A stretch of DNA of 64,000 nt from Taklimakanibacter deserti (lineage in GTDB: Bacteria > Pseudomonadota > Alphaproteobacteria > Rhizobiales > Aestuariivirgaceae): the NCBI GenBank assembly GCA_003574785.1, contig QORU01000009.1, positions 186,001-250,000 on the forward strand, in the 5' to 3' direction. The translations under genes and the position numbers were made by a program. The notes under the pieces were generated by a model. The model was not told the DNA's origin. It saw only the letters and a list, made by a program, of their open reading frames with translations, and did no database searches. This document shows, in pieces, positions 43,240 through 52,015 of this stretch (position 1 is the first letter of the stretch; each line of letters opens with the position of its first letter).

Positions 43240-44163
43240 ATGGATGAAATATGGCGATGGGATGATCTGCGGCTGTTCCTGATCGTCGCGCGCGCCGGTG
43301 GATTGGCCGGCGCTGCCCGGCTGTCGGGGGTAAGCCCTCCTACGCTGGGGCGCAGAATGGCGGCGCTGGAGGCGGCCCTCGGTGGTCAGATCTTTGTGCG
43401 TCAGCGCGATGGTTACGTGCTGACGCAGAGAGGAAAGGATCTTCTGCGGCTGGCCGAGGCTCTCGAATTGAATGCTCTGAACATCGATCGCTGGCGTGTG
43501 GCGGACGAGACCGGGTCAGTCGTGAGGATCGCCGCAGGAGCATGGACAAGCGCATTTATCGCTCGCCACATGGGTGACCTGGTCGACGAAGGCGAGAATA
43601 TTCAGATTGAGCTTGTGAGCGGCACGGGCCTCGCGGATCTCCTGCGTCGGGAAGCGAGCCTCGGACTCAGAAACCGCCGGCCGGAGATTCCAGGACTGGC
43701 CGGCCACAAGCTGACGCGCGTGGAGTTCGCCGTATTTGGCGGTTCGGCCTACGTAGAAGAGAAAGCAGAAGTCAGAGATCATCGCCGATTCCAGGCATGC
43801 CGTTGGATCGCTTTCTCGCCGCCCGGTCCGAAAACGCCGTCGGCGGTTTGGCTCGATGAACATCTGGAACGCGCACCTATCCTGAGATGCAGATCGGGTC
43901 AGGAAGTACTCGAGGCGGCTCAAGCCGGTCTTGGACTATGTGTGCTGCCGTGTTTCATCGGAGATGCGCGTAATGGACTCATTCGCGCATCCGGCATCAT
44001 AGAGGAATTAGGGCATGACCAATGGTTGGTAAGTCACGATCAAGACCGGCAGCAAAGACATATTCGCCGGATCAGCGACCGGTTGCGGTCCTTGGCAAAA
44101 GCGCATCGCCGGCTTTTCCTGGGCCAGCAAGCTCGTCGACAATCGCTGTCGGGTATTGTTTAA
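43240..44163 (+). CDS. LysR-family transcriptional regulator
   Basis: 307 aa. The N-terminal winged helix (WDDLRLFLIVARAGGLAGAA, RLSGVSPPTLGRRMAALEAA, LGGQIFVRQRDGYVLTQRG) is standard; the effector domain (about 90-290) is shorter and more divergent than most. ATG at 43240; a perfect palindrome AATGATCATT (43228-43237) sits directly upstream and may be its autoregulatory site. Divergent from the aldo/keto reductase gene, so that is its probable target. Base composition is slightly lower in GC than in the surroundings. Confidence 0.88.
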   Translation: MDEIWRWDDLRLFLIVARAGGLAGAARLSGVSPPTLGRRMAALEAALGGQIFVRQRDGYVLTQRGKDLLRLAEALELNALNIDRWRVADETGSVVRIAAGAWTSAFIARHMGDLVDEGENIQIELVSGTGLADLLRREASLGLRNRRPEIPGLAGHKLTRVEFAVFGGSAYVEEKAEVRDHRRFQACRWIAFSPPGPKTPSAVWLDEHLERAPILRCRSGQEVLEAAQAGLGLCVLPCFIGDARNGLIRASGIIEELGHDQWLVSHDQDRQQRHIRRISDRLRSLAKAHRRLFLGQQARRQSLSGIV

Positions 44164-44776
44164 GCAGACCGAGTTCGGCCGGCCATTCAGGATGCTTCCC
44201 TGATTTTTCGCATGGGTGATAGTTTTGCCTATTGACATCGTGGGCCAAAGCGTACTTTGGAAAATATCAGGATCGAAAACCATGTGCCCGGAGTTCATGA
44301 CCGGACTTGATCCGCCCACAGTCGCCGCCCGGGTACATCAGCTTTTGTAATTTCCCCGCTCTCCTTCCCAAATGGAATCGTCACATGACCAGCACGCCTT
44401 GCCAAGGCGCGGTGAAGATCGCCGCGGTCGTCGTCGTCATCATCGCAGCCATTCTTACGATTGGCGAAAGTATTCGCAGCACTTCGCAGGAGCTCCGCAC
44501 CTGTTGCCGGAAGACCAGGCAGCGGCTCCTGATTCCGTCCGGCCTCGGTGATGCCACCAGATGCGTGCTCCTTGCCGATATCGCAATGCCGAGGAAGGCT
44601 CATGGATCATGAAAAGCCTGAAGCCAAGGATGAGGCAAAGGATATTGAAAGACTATGAAAGGATATTGGAGGGCTGTTAGAAAGGTTTGAAAGGATAGCA
44701 AAGGCACGCATGCCGGCACGTAAAGAGCTTGCGCAAGGTGACGCCGGTTTGTGATGCCTTTGTCAGCGACGGAACA
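44164..44776. other. Gene-poor stretch of 613 bp
   Basis: No confident gene. One small open frame (44385-44612, +) would encode 75 residues beginning with a single membrane segment (AVKIAAVVVVIIAAILTIG) and a basic tail; it has no good ribosome site and I rate it about 0.25. Near 44636-44700 a purine-rich stretch repeats AAAGGATA three times (44637, 44658 and 44690), in an otherwise degenerate setting. Base composition is lower in GC than nearby. A promoter or small RNA could be here, but nothing proves it. Confidence 0.5.
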
Positions 44777-46321
44777 CTATGCCGCTTTCAGGAACGGTTT
44801 CGTCTCCGCGATCTTGGCGAAAGCCTTCTCGGCCTTGCGCAGCAGCTTCTTCTCCTTGGGCCGCTCGACGGCGGTGAACACGCCAGCGGCAAAGGCGGTG
44901 ATCGCCGCCCGGCTCGCCGGCTCGTCGCCTGCCATGTTGGTGACCAGCGTCTGCAGGAACTGGGCGCGCGCTTCGCCATCCTGCATTTCGCCGAGCGCGG
45001 CCTGAATCCTCTCGAGCGAGCGGACCAAGGTTCTGTATCGCGAGCGGCGTTTTCCGCCGACGACCAGATTGTCAAAGAACTCGCTCATATAGCGCAGCTT
45101 CTTGGCCGTGATCCTGATCCGGTGGCGCGTCTTGGCATCGGCTTCCGTCAGATGGCGGGCGCGCTGGCGCAATTGCTTGAAGCGGCGGGCAAGCAGCTCG
45201 TTTGCCCGCGTCAGCACCGGATCCTGCGCTTCCGCTCGCGCCTGCCATTCGCCATGGTCGAGCCAGCGGACGAGATCGAAGAGAAGCTTGCGCATGCGGT
45301 CGGAATGAAGCGCCGCCTGCAAGGTCCGGCGCGCTTCCTTCCGGCGCTTGCCGACTTCGGCCAGGAGCGAGGTCGCGCCGAGCGGTGCCGAGCCCGCATG
45401 GACCTGGGGCTCGAAAGTCTCCACTTGCATCACGTCGAGGTCGCGTGCCGCTCCCAAAAGATCCGACAGCCAGTTGAGCTCGCGGCGCAAGCGGTCAAAG
45501 TCCCGGTCGTCGACCATGGGCCGGAAGAGGGTAAGGGCGGCACGCAGGCGGCGGACCGCGATGCGGGCGCGATGCACGCCTTCGATATCGCCGTCCTCTT
45601 CCACCGCCGGCTCGTTCAGCATGAAATCATAGAGGCAGGAATGACAAATGGTGCGGAAGGCCTGCGCTGCGGTCATGGTGGCGTTGAGCTTCGGTGTCGA
45701 TGCGCCGACGGGCCGGCCCCAGCTGCCATCGACCAGGCGATCGCCGCGATCGCCCTTGCTGACCAGGCTCAGGCGCAAGGGCGCCTTGTCGATGAAACGC
45801 TGGGCAAGAGCGAAAAGCTGGCGCGGATCGCCCTTCTTCAATTCGAGCTCCAACTCGCAGACCGGAAGCTCGGCGCCGTTGCGCTTGATCTCGCCGCGAT
45901 CGACCGCGATCTCGATCTGCGCCGAGCCTTCCTTCACCAGGAAGCTCGCACGATCGACCGCCACGGTATAAAGCGGCGACAATTGCGCATCGCTGCCATT
46001 TCCCTGGAGAAGGGATGCGGCGGGCGAGTCCGACATGTCATGGGCATTGGGCTCATCGCCGGTGATCGGGCGTTCCCATTCCTCGCGGCCTAAGCCCAAG
46101 GATCCCGCCTGCTTGATCGAGAGCAGCGCGTTCTTGTCCTGCTTGCGGACCCGGAGCGCAAAGCCATTGTCGGTAAAGCGCCGATCGGATGTATCGAAAT
46201 ATGTCGTCTCGATGTGCTTGCGCGGCGTGCGACGCAAACGCTTGCCGATCACGGGCAAGGCATCGAGCATCGGCAGGCCGCCACTTTCGATGAGGAATTT
46301 GAGCTCGATTTCCTGAGCCAT
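44777..46321 (-). CDS. CYTH and CHAD domain-containing protein
   Basis: 514 aa. Residues 1-200 form a CYTH (triphosphate tunnel) domain: QEIELKFLIE has the ExExK signature, HIETTYFDTSDRRFTDNGFA and LRVRKQDKNALLSIKQAG follow. Residues 215-510 form a CHAD domain, a helical bundle with conserved His and basic residues (GVHRARIAVRRLRAALTLFR, HRIRITAKKLRYMSEFFD) that binds polyphosphate. CYTH-CHAD fusions act as inorganic triphosphatases or polyphosphate-associated proteins. Cytosolic. It is on the same strand as the MFS gene upstream, 147 bp away. Confidence 0.92.
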   Translation of the reverse strand: MAQEIELKFLIESGGLPMLDALPVIGKRLRRTPRKHIETTYFDTSDRRFTDNGFALRVRKQDKNALLSIKQAGSLGLGREEWERPITGDEPNAHDMSDSPAASLLQGNGSDAQLSPLYTVAVDRASFLVKEGSAQIEIAVDRGEIKRNGAELPVCELELELKKGDPRQLFALAQRFIDKAPLRLSLVSKGDRGDRLVDGSWGRPVGASTPKLNATMTAAQAFRTICHSCLYDFMLNEPAVEEDGDIEGVHRARIAVRRLRAALTLFRPMVDDRDFDRLRRELNWLSDLLGAARDLDVMQVETFEPQVHAGSAPLGATSLLAEVGKRRKEARRTLQAALHSDRMRKLLFDLVRWLDHGEWQARAEAQDPVLTRANELLARRFKQLRQRARHLTEADAKTRHRIRITAKKLRYMSEFFDNLVVGGKRRSRYRTLVRSLERIQAALGEMQDGEARAQFLQTLVTNMAGDEPASRAAITAFAAGVFTAVERPKEKKLLRKAEKAFAKIAETKPFLKAA

Positions 46322-46468
46322 CGATCTTTTCCTCTCGCCGCCGCGCGATCTTGTGCTGAAACCGGGAGGAAGTAAACCGAAAGCGACATCAACTTTGTAG
46401 ATTTGTCACGTGACGTTCGGGTAGTTGCGCCTTGATCTATGCGCGAAATGCGAGCGCCTTCAACAAGA

Positions 46469-47695
46469 TCAGCGCCTCATGACGGAGAAGCGGCGCAACA
46501 GGAAAGTGAGCAGCAATGCTGCTGTTGCGGCGATGGCGACGGGCCAGGCGGCGGCCGGCCAGCCTGCCGCATCGACGGCGGCGCCCACCGCCACGGGTGC
46601 TGCGACCTGGCCGAGATTGCTGCCTTGCATCAGAAGGCCGAGCCCCATGGGTGCAAGCCGCGGCTCATGAGCGAGCAGCGGTGCCGAGGCGAGCGCCGTG
46701 GCCGGCAAGAGGCCGCCGACACCGGAAAAGATCAGGCAAAGCAGCAGGATGAGAAAAGCGGGGAGCGGTGCGAGGAAGATCGCGATGCCGGCGAGGCCCA
46801 TGACGATGCTGGCGAACGCCATGGGCCGCCAGCGCGCAATGCCGCGCCTGAGCACCAGGCCGGCCGCGAGATTGCCCAGGATGTTCGCCGCGACCACGAG
46901 GGCGCTGAGGATGCCCGCCACTCCTGAGGAGAAGCCCAGGCGTTCGGTGAGCAGGATGGGCAGGAAGCTCGTCAGCGCGAAATAGAGCATGCTGTAGAGG
47001 GCGAAGATGAACGCTATGAACAGCGGTCCCGGCGAGACGATGGTGGTCCAGGCGTCGCGGGCGAGGGTGCCCCAGGCGGGCTGGGGGCGGACACTTTTTC
47101 TGCGCGGCACGATCACGGCGACGAGCAAGGCGGCAAGGACGGCAAGTGCGGCATTGATGAGCCAGAAGGTGCGCCAGCCCTCTAGAGCAGCACCGCAGAG
47201 CAAAGCGATCGCCATGCCGCCCGGCATGAAAGCGCTCCACATGCCGAAGGCCAGATCGCGGTCGCGGGTCGCTACCATGCGCTGCAGCAGCGACGGGGCC
47301 GCGACCGTTATCAGAAGAAAACCCGTTCCTTCGATGATGCGGGCCGCGAGCAGAAGGGCGAAGCTCGCGCTGAGCGCGCTGATGAGGGCGCCGAGGGCGA
47401 GAATGAGAAGGCCCGAGAGCGAGATGAACCTGTCGCCGAAGCGGTTCACCGCCACGCCGGCGGGGATGCCGCCCACCACGCCCAGAAAGGCAAAGACCGA
47501 GATGATCCAGCCCGCGGCTTCGAGCCCGAGGGCGAAATCGGCGCGCAGGGCCGGCAAGGTGATGATGCCCTTGCCGACCTGGAGGGCGGCAACGACACCC
47601 GAGGCCACGACAACCAGGACGGCGCGCCAGTCGGTGATGGTCACGGGCGCCGCCGGCGCTGCCGCCAGTGCTTCTTCGGTCACGAGCTTTTCCAT
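46469..47695 (-). CDS. MFS transporter
   Basis: 408 aa from the Met at 47695 (MEKLVTEEALAAAPAAPVTI); a longer reading crosses the divergent gene and is rejected. About twelve membrane segments; VAVNRFGDRFISLSGLLIL carries the helix 2-3 loop motif G-x-x-x-[DN]-R-x-G-x-R. CynX/NimT-like or drug-efflux relatives are nearest in style (IITLPALRADFALGLEAAGW, FVSLPILLTERLGF-type segments). Divergent from the APH-fold kinase gene across about 105 bp. Substrate unknown. Confidence 0.88.
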   Translation of the reverse strand: MEKLVTEEALAAAPAAPVTITDWRAVLVVVASGVVAALQVGKGIITLPALRADFALGLEAAGWIISVFAFLGVVGGIPAGVAVNRFGDRFISLSGLLILALGALISALSASFALLLAARIIEGTGFLLITVAAPSLLQRMVATRDRDLAFGMWSAFMPGGMAIALLCGAALEGWRTFWLINAALAVLAALLVAVIVPRRKSVRPQPAWGTLARDAWTTIVSPGPLFIAFIFALYSMLYFALTSFLPILLTERLGFSSGVAGILSALVVAANILGNLAAGLVLRRGIARWRPMAFASIVMGLAGIAIFLAPLPAFLILLLCLIFSGVGGLLPATALASAPLLAHEPRLAPMGLGLLMQGSNLGQVAAPVAVGAAVDAAGWPAAAWPVAIAATAALLLTFLLRRFSVMRR

Positions 47696-47800
47696 CCGCA
47701 GATAGTTAGATGAGCCATGTTCGCGTCCAAGGCGCAGTTCCGCATGGCCCCTATACAGGGAAGTGTAGCCTTGCCGCCTGCCTTGCGATATGCGCTCGCC

Positions 47801-48685
47801 ATGCATGAGGATGAGGTCGAAGTCGATCAAGGCCAGGTCAGCCGCCTGATCGCGGCGCAGTTTCCGCACTGGTCAAATCTGCCGCTGTGGCCGGCACCCT
47901 CCGGCGGCACCGACAATGTGATCTTCAGGCTCGGCGCCGACATGGCGGTGCGCCTGCCGCGGCGTCCGTCAGCGGCGGGACAGATCGTCAAGGAGCAGCG
48001 CTGGCTGCCCGAGCTTGCCAGGCATTTGCCGCTGCCCGTGCCGGCGCCCATCGGCATGGGCGCACCCGGCGAGGCCTTTCCTTTCCGGTGGTCGGTCTGC
48101 CGATGGCTCGAGGGCGAGACGGCGCTTGCGGCGCCGATCGCCGATCTCGGCCAGGCGGCAAAGGATCTGGCCAGCTTCGTCTCGGCCCTGCAGCGGATCG
48201 ATTGCGCGAAGGGGCCTGGCCCCGGCCCGCATAATTCGGGGCGCGGCGAGCCGCTCGCCAGACGCGATGCCGAAACCCGGATGGCGATCGTAAAGCTCGC
48301 CGGCATGATCGATGCCGGCAAGGCGACAAAGGTCTGGGAAACAGCGCTTGCGGCCCAGGTCTATGAGGGCGAGCCCACATGGCTGCATGGCGATCTCCAT
48401 CCGGGCAACCTCATCACCGAGAACGGCCGGCTCGCCGCCGTCATCGACTTCGGTTGCCTCGGCACCGGCGATCCGGCCTGCGACCTCATGCCGGCCTGGA
48501 CCGTTCTCGATGCGCCGGCACGCGAAACTTTTCGCGCAACCCATCCCGTGGACGATGCCGCCTGGGCGCGCGGCCGCGGCTGGGCCTTGTCGATGGGATT
48601 GATCGCGCTGCCCTATTATCTCGACACGAATCCTGTCCTTGTCGCCATTGCGAGGCGCGCGATCGCGCAAGCGCTTATGGGGTAA
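47801..48685 (+). CDS. Aminoglycoside phosphotransferase (APH)-fold kinase
   Basis: 294 aa from the ATG at 47801. Catalytic loop WLHGDLHPGNLI (Asp and Asn of the kinase fold) and metal-binding VIDFGCLG are complete; N-terminal SGGTDNVIFRLG is the nucleotide loop. Despite the name the family phosphorylates many small molecules (aminoglycosides, macrolides, choline, homoserine, sugars), and this chromosomal member need not confer resistance. Its 3' end overlaps the third HAL-like gene on the other strand by 11 bp. Confidence 0.88.
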   Translation: MHEDEVEVDQGQVSRLIAAQFPHWSNLPLWPAPSGGTDNVIFRLGADMAVRLPRRPSAAGQIVKEQRWLPELARHLPLPVPAPIGMGAPGEAFPFRWSVCRWLEGETALAAPIADLGQAAKDLASFVSALQRIDCAKGPGPGPHNSGRGEPLARRDAETRMAIVKLAGMIDAGKATKVWETALAAQVYEGEPTWLHGDLHPGNLITENGRLAAVIDFGCLGTGDPACDLMPAWTVLDAPARETFRATHPVDDAAWARGRGWALSMGLIALPYYLDTNPVLVAIARRAIAQALMG

Positions 48686-50123
48686 AGACCTTTTTCGTGA
48701 AGAGCTCGGTCAGGCCAAGAAGTTCGGGTCCGAGGACACGATCCTTCTCGACCGGCGGGACGATGCTGCGCACTTCCGCGAGAAAATCGCGCAGCGGGGG
48801 CGGCGCCTGCCGGTTCGTCACATAAAGCGCTTGCGATGCGACCACGGCCAGCGTCGCGAGGCAGGCATCGAGGCAGCGCCCGGCCTTTTCCTCCTTGGCC
48901 CAAGCCGGGAACGCCGTCGCCGCGACATCGTCCTGGCCGGCGCCCGCCGATTCCGTTCCCGGGATGAAGGTGCGCTGTGCGGCGTGCTTGGCCTGTTCGA
49001 GATATCCGGTAGTCGCCATCGGCACATAGCCCAGATTGCCATGCCCGTCGCTGTCGCTCGGATGCCGGTCGATGAGCAGCAGATCGGGAAGCCCCGATAC
49101 CTTGCCGTTCAGGAGTTTTGAGCCATGGCGATCGCAGAGCAGGCAGATATCGGCCCAGATCGCGGCGAGGTCATCGAGGGCGGGGGCGGCCATGGCGTTG
49201 TGATAGCCACCGGTGCTGATGCACCGCCCCAAGGGATGCTTCTCGTCCGGCGGTATATAGACCGGGTTGTCGGAAGCGGAGCTGAGCGACACCGTGGCCG
49301 CGCGCTCCGCGGCAGCGATTGCGCGATGGGCGTGACCCAGGATACGGGGCACGATGCGATAGCTGACCGGCGCCTGATAGTTGCGCCGGCCGTCGCCCGC
49401 ACCGTGGAGAAGACGGCGCAGGCCATCGAGGGCCGCTGCCTCATGCGGATCGCCCCACAGGTCCTCGAGAGCGGCATCATAATGCTCGAGCGGGGCGCGG
49501 AACGCCTCGATCGACAAGGCGAAGACATGCTCGATCAAATGGAGGCGGCGCCTTGCCGCCAGGGCCGAATCCGCAAGGAGGGCCGCGGCGCAGGGCGAGC
49601 CGTTGATCAGCGATCCCCGTTCCTTGACCTCGAGATCGAAGCGCGTCGTGAGCGCGGCAAAAAGCGGATAGAGCGCCAGGATCTCGCCAGCGCCGCCTTG
49701 TCCGGAAGAGGGCACTTGCGGCATCGGCCGCCCGTCGAGCATTTCGGCGACGGCAAGGGCGATGCGTGGCGTCGTCGCGGCATGGCCTTCGAGGAAATTG
49801 GCGAGGCGCGCCAGCACGATCCCCCTGACGATACGCTCGGGATAAGGATCGCCGAACGACGTCGCCGCGGCGAAGGCCTTGATCCGGGCATGGCGATCGC
49901 GCTCTTCCTTTTCGAGCTTCGTGCTCGCCAATTCGCCCATGGCGGTGGTCACGCCATAGATGACCGGAGGCGGATCGCTGTCGATGAGCTCGAGGAAGGA
50001 GGCGCGGCAGCGCGCGATCCGGTCGAGCGCCGCCTCGCTGATCTGTGCGCTCTCATTCTTCCAGGCGACGGCGAGAACGGAGTTGAGATTGATATCCGCT
50101 CTCTTCGTCAGCGTGACCGTCAT
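48675..50123 (-). CDS. Histidine ammonia-lyase-like protein lacking the MIO triad (paralogue 3)
   Basis: 482 aa from the ATG at 50123, 4 bp after the aminotransferase stop, so the two are an operon. It is the most diverged of the lyase-family proteins here. Tyr53 is kept (VIYGVTTAMG, Tyr56) and the Asn in SLINGSPCA remains, but the MIO loop reads SGQGGAGEILAL: Gly-Ala-Gly-Glu, one residue short and without Ser. The His83 position is Ala or Phe (IKAFAAATS), PYSFR has become PVSYR, and the family Glu is Asp (GQDDVAAT). Intact frame. The DNP motif (SSASDNPVYIPP) and overall length show the fold is preserved. It may act on the product or substrate of the adjacent aminotransferase; MIO-type deamination is not expected. 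Confidence 0.82.
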   Translation of the reverse strand: MTVTLTKRADINLNSVLAVAWKNESAQISEAALDRIARCRASFLELIDSDPPPVIYGVTTAMGELASTKLEKEERDRHARIKAFAAATSFGDPYPERIVRGIVLARLANFLEGHAATTPRIALAVAEMLDGRPMPQVPSSGQGGAGEILALYPLFAALTTRFDLEVKERGSLINGSPCAAALLADSALAARRRLHLIEHVFALSIEAFRAPLEHYDAALEDLWGDPHEAAALDGLRRLLHGAGDGRRNYQAPVSYRIVPRILGHAHRAIAAAERAATVSLSSASDNPVYIPPDEKHPLGRCISTGGYHNAMAAPALDDLAAIWADICLLCDRHGSKLLNGKVSGLPDLLLIDRHPSDSDGHGNLGYVPMATTGYLEQAKHAAQRTFIPGTESAGAGQDDVAATAFPAWAKEEKAGRCLDACLATLAVVASQALYVTNRQAPPPLRDFLAEVRSIVPPVEKDRVLGPELLGLTELFTKKVFTP

Positions 50124-50127
50124 GTGA

Positions 50128-51300
50128 CTAGATCCGTTCGGCGAGGCGCTTGATCCGTTTCGCGGCTTCCGTGATCTGGCCCTCATCCACCGTCAAGGCG
50201 ACGCGCAAATGCCCGGCCCCGCCGGTGCCGAAGCTTTCGCCGGGCATGGTGACGACAGCTTCCTCGGCGAGGAGCCGGCGGGCAAACTGATCGCCCGAAA
50301 GGCCGGTCTTGCGTATATCGACCATCACGAACATGCCACCCTCGGGCATGCGCGCGGAAACGGTCTTGGCGCCGTTCAGGCCGGAAATGAGCGCCTTGGC
50401 ACGCTCTTCATAGCTCACCTTCATCGCATCGACTTCCGGAAAATGATTCTGCAGCGCGAAAGCCGCCGCGTCCTCGAGGAAGGGCTGCGAGCCGAAGAGG
50501 ATGGTCTCCGACAGCGGCAGGACGCGGTCGCAGAATTCCTCCGACGCCGCGATCCAGCCGCAGCGGAAGCCCGGCATGGCATGCGATTTGGAGACGGAGG
50601 AGACCACGATGGTGCGTTCTTCGAGCTCTTCATCGTCGAAAGGCGAGACGAAGATCGTGTTGCCGTAAGTCAGCGTCGCATAGACTTCGTCCGAAACGAT
50701 CCACAGATCATGCTTGCGGCAGAGCGCGCCGATCTCGGCGATCTCGTCGGCCGTGAAGACGGTGCCGGTCGGATTGCCGGGCGTGTTGAGAAGGAGAGCG
50801 CGGGTCCTGGGCGTGATCTTCTTCGCGAGGTCGGCGGCCTTCAGATGAAAGCCGCGATCGGGATCGGCGAGCACCGGCACGGCAACACCGCCCGCCGCGG
50901 CGATGACGCCTTCATAGGTCGCGTAATAAGGGTCGGGCAGCAACACTTCATCGCCGATATCGATGATGCCCATGAAAGCCACATAGAGCGCCGTCTGGGT
51001 GCCGGGCAGGAACAGGAACTGGCTCGGGCCGACATGGCGGCCGGTGCGCTGCGAATACATGGTGGAGAGAGCGCGCAGGATCTGGGGCTCGCCGCGACCA
51101 TTGGAGTAGCGGGTGCGCCCGGCGCGCATCTGCCGGTCGGCAACATCCATGATCGCCTCGGGGACGGCGGCATCGGGCTCGCCGATGGACAAGAAGATCA
51201 ATTCTTCGCCGCGGGCCTCGCGGTCCTTGCCCTCGATGTGAACAGCCCATTTGTGGGAGCCCAGGCCCTCGAGCCGCTCCGTGATCTTCGCATAGCGCAT
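50128..51300 (-). CDS. Class I/II aminotransferase, resembles arginine--pyruvate transaminase (AruH)
   Basis: 390 aa fold-type I PLP enzyme. Markers: LSIGEPDAAVPEAI, LLLNTPGNPTGTVFTADEI, DLWIVSDEVYATL (Asp and Tyr at PLP), SSVSKSHAMPGFRCGW (PLP Lys238 and Arg), and a C-terminal PEGGMFVMVDIRKTGLSGDQ. The order and wording of these motifs recall Pseudomonas AruH, but no AruI-type decarboxylase is nearby, so arginine is only a hint. It is directly upstream of, and 4 bp from, the third MIO-less lyase homologue. Confidence 0.85.
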   Translation of the reverse strand: MRYAKITERLEGLGSHKWAVHIEGKDREARGEELIFLSIGEPDAAVPEAIMDVADRQMRAGRTRYSNGRGEPQILRALSTMYSQRTGRHVGPSQFLFLPGTQTALYVAFMGIIDIGDEVLLPDPYYATYEGVIAAAGGVAVPVLADPDRGFHLKAADLAKKITPRTRALLLNTPGNPTGTVFTADEIAEIGALCRKHDLWIVSDEVYATLTYGNTIFVSPFDDEELEERTIVVSSVSKSHAMPGFRCGWIAASEEFCDRVLPLSETILFGSQPFLEDAAAFALQNHFPEVDAMKVSYEERAKALISGLNGAKTVSARMPEGGMFVMVDIRKTGLSGDQFARRLLAEEAVVTMPGESFGTGGAGHLRVALTVDEGQITEAAKRIKRLAERI

Positions 51301-51411
51301 GATGGTTCCTCGATGAGGCCGGCTTCTTAGAGCAAAGCCCCAGCGCCGTCGAGGTCATGCATACCCTAACGTTGTTAGGGAATGTCGCGTCGCCGCGGCA
51401 TCCCCGGTTCG

Positions 51412-51777
51412 TTACCTCATCACCCGGCCGGCCGTCTCAGGCCCGACTGCCGCCCAGACCGCCAAGGCGGCCACGATGATGCCGACAATGACGTGGTTCC
51501 ATGTGGCATTCATCTGCGTGGCGAAGCCCAGGAGATAGGGCGACACGATCAGCCAGAGACCGAGCGCCGCTTCGATCCATTCCTCCCATTTATGGAAGGC
51601 GATCAGCGCGGCCAGCGCGGCGACGGCAATGATCACGCCGACGGCCCAGGCGTTCCAGGCCGGGGTCCGATCGACAGCGAAGCCCAGGGCCCAGGGCGAA
51701 ACGACCAGCCAGAGGCCGAGGATAAGATTGACGGCATCCTTCCACTGGTCCGTCAGCCTTTTGCCAATATCCACCAT
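51412..51777 (-). CDS. SPW-repeat membrane protein
   Basis: 121 aa small integral membrane protein with two copies of the SPW motif: GLWLVVSPWALGFA and, 45 residues later, GLWLIVSPYLLGFA, each followed by a W-N and a hydrophobic helix (AVGVIIAVAALAALIAF and VIVGIIVAALAVWA). It probably has four membrane segments. The start at 51777 has a GGAG ribosome site; a second Met four codons upstream is possible. Function of SPW proteins is unknown. It has a perfect EcfG-type promoter and a repeat hairpin in its leader, so it is likely a general stress response gene. Confidence 0.85.
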   Translation of the reverse strand: MVDIGKRLTDQWKDAVNLILGLWLVVSPWALGFAVDRTPAWNAWAVGVIIAVAALAALIAFHKWEEWIEAALGLWLIVSPYLLGFATQMNATWNHVIVGIIVAALAVWAAVGPETAGRVMR

Positions 51778-51795
51778 GAACAACTCCATAGTTTT

Positions 51796-51843
51796 GAGCG
51801 CTTCCCTGTCGCCAAAGTCGGGAGACTTTGGCGGGAAGCGCTC
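51796..51843. repeat. Hairpin repeat in the leader of the SPW-repeat gene
   Basis: Near-perfect inverted repeat: GAGCGCTTCCC (51796-51806), CGCCAAAGTC (51810-51819), loop, GACTTTGGCG (51824-51833), GGAAGCGCTC (51834-51843). It belongs to the same family as 24534-24581. It lies between the EcfG-type promoter and the start codon, so it would be transcribed as a strong 5'-leader hairpin. Confidence 0.75.
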
Positions 51844-51876
51844 CGGCATTGCGCGAGCAGTGCCCACGAGACCCGC

Positions 51877-51902
51877 AACGCCGGTTGCTCGTTCTCTGTT
51901 CC
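51877..51902 (-). promoter_or_regulatory. EcfG-type general stress promoter for the SPW-repeat gene
   Basis: On the minus strand GGAAC (51902-51898), 17 bases, then CGTT (51880-51877). This matches the alphaproteobacterial EcfG consensus GGAAC-N16/17-CGTT exactly. Transcription would begin about 7 bp downstream, giving a leader of roughly 90 nt that contains the hairpin repeat. Confidence 0.82.
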
Positions 51903-52015
51903 TGGGAAGAGAGCGGGAAGGAGCGTTCCCACCACCCTTGGCGCGCAGGAACAGTTTGCTCTAACGACAATAGGTAGGAAGGCCGGGCGCCGCGTCAAGA
52001 TGATGCGACGAAACG

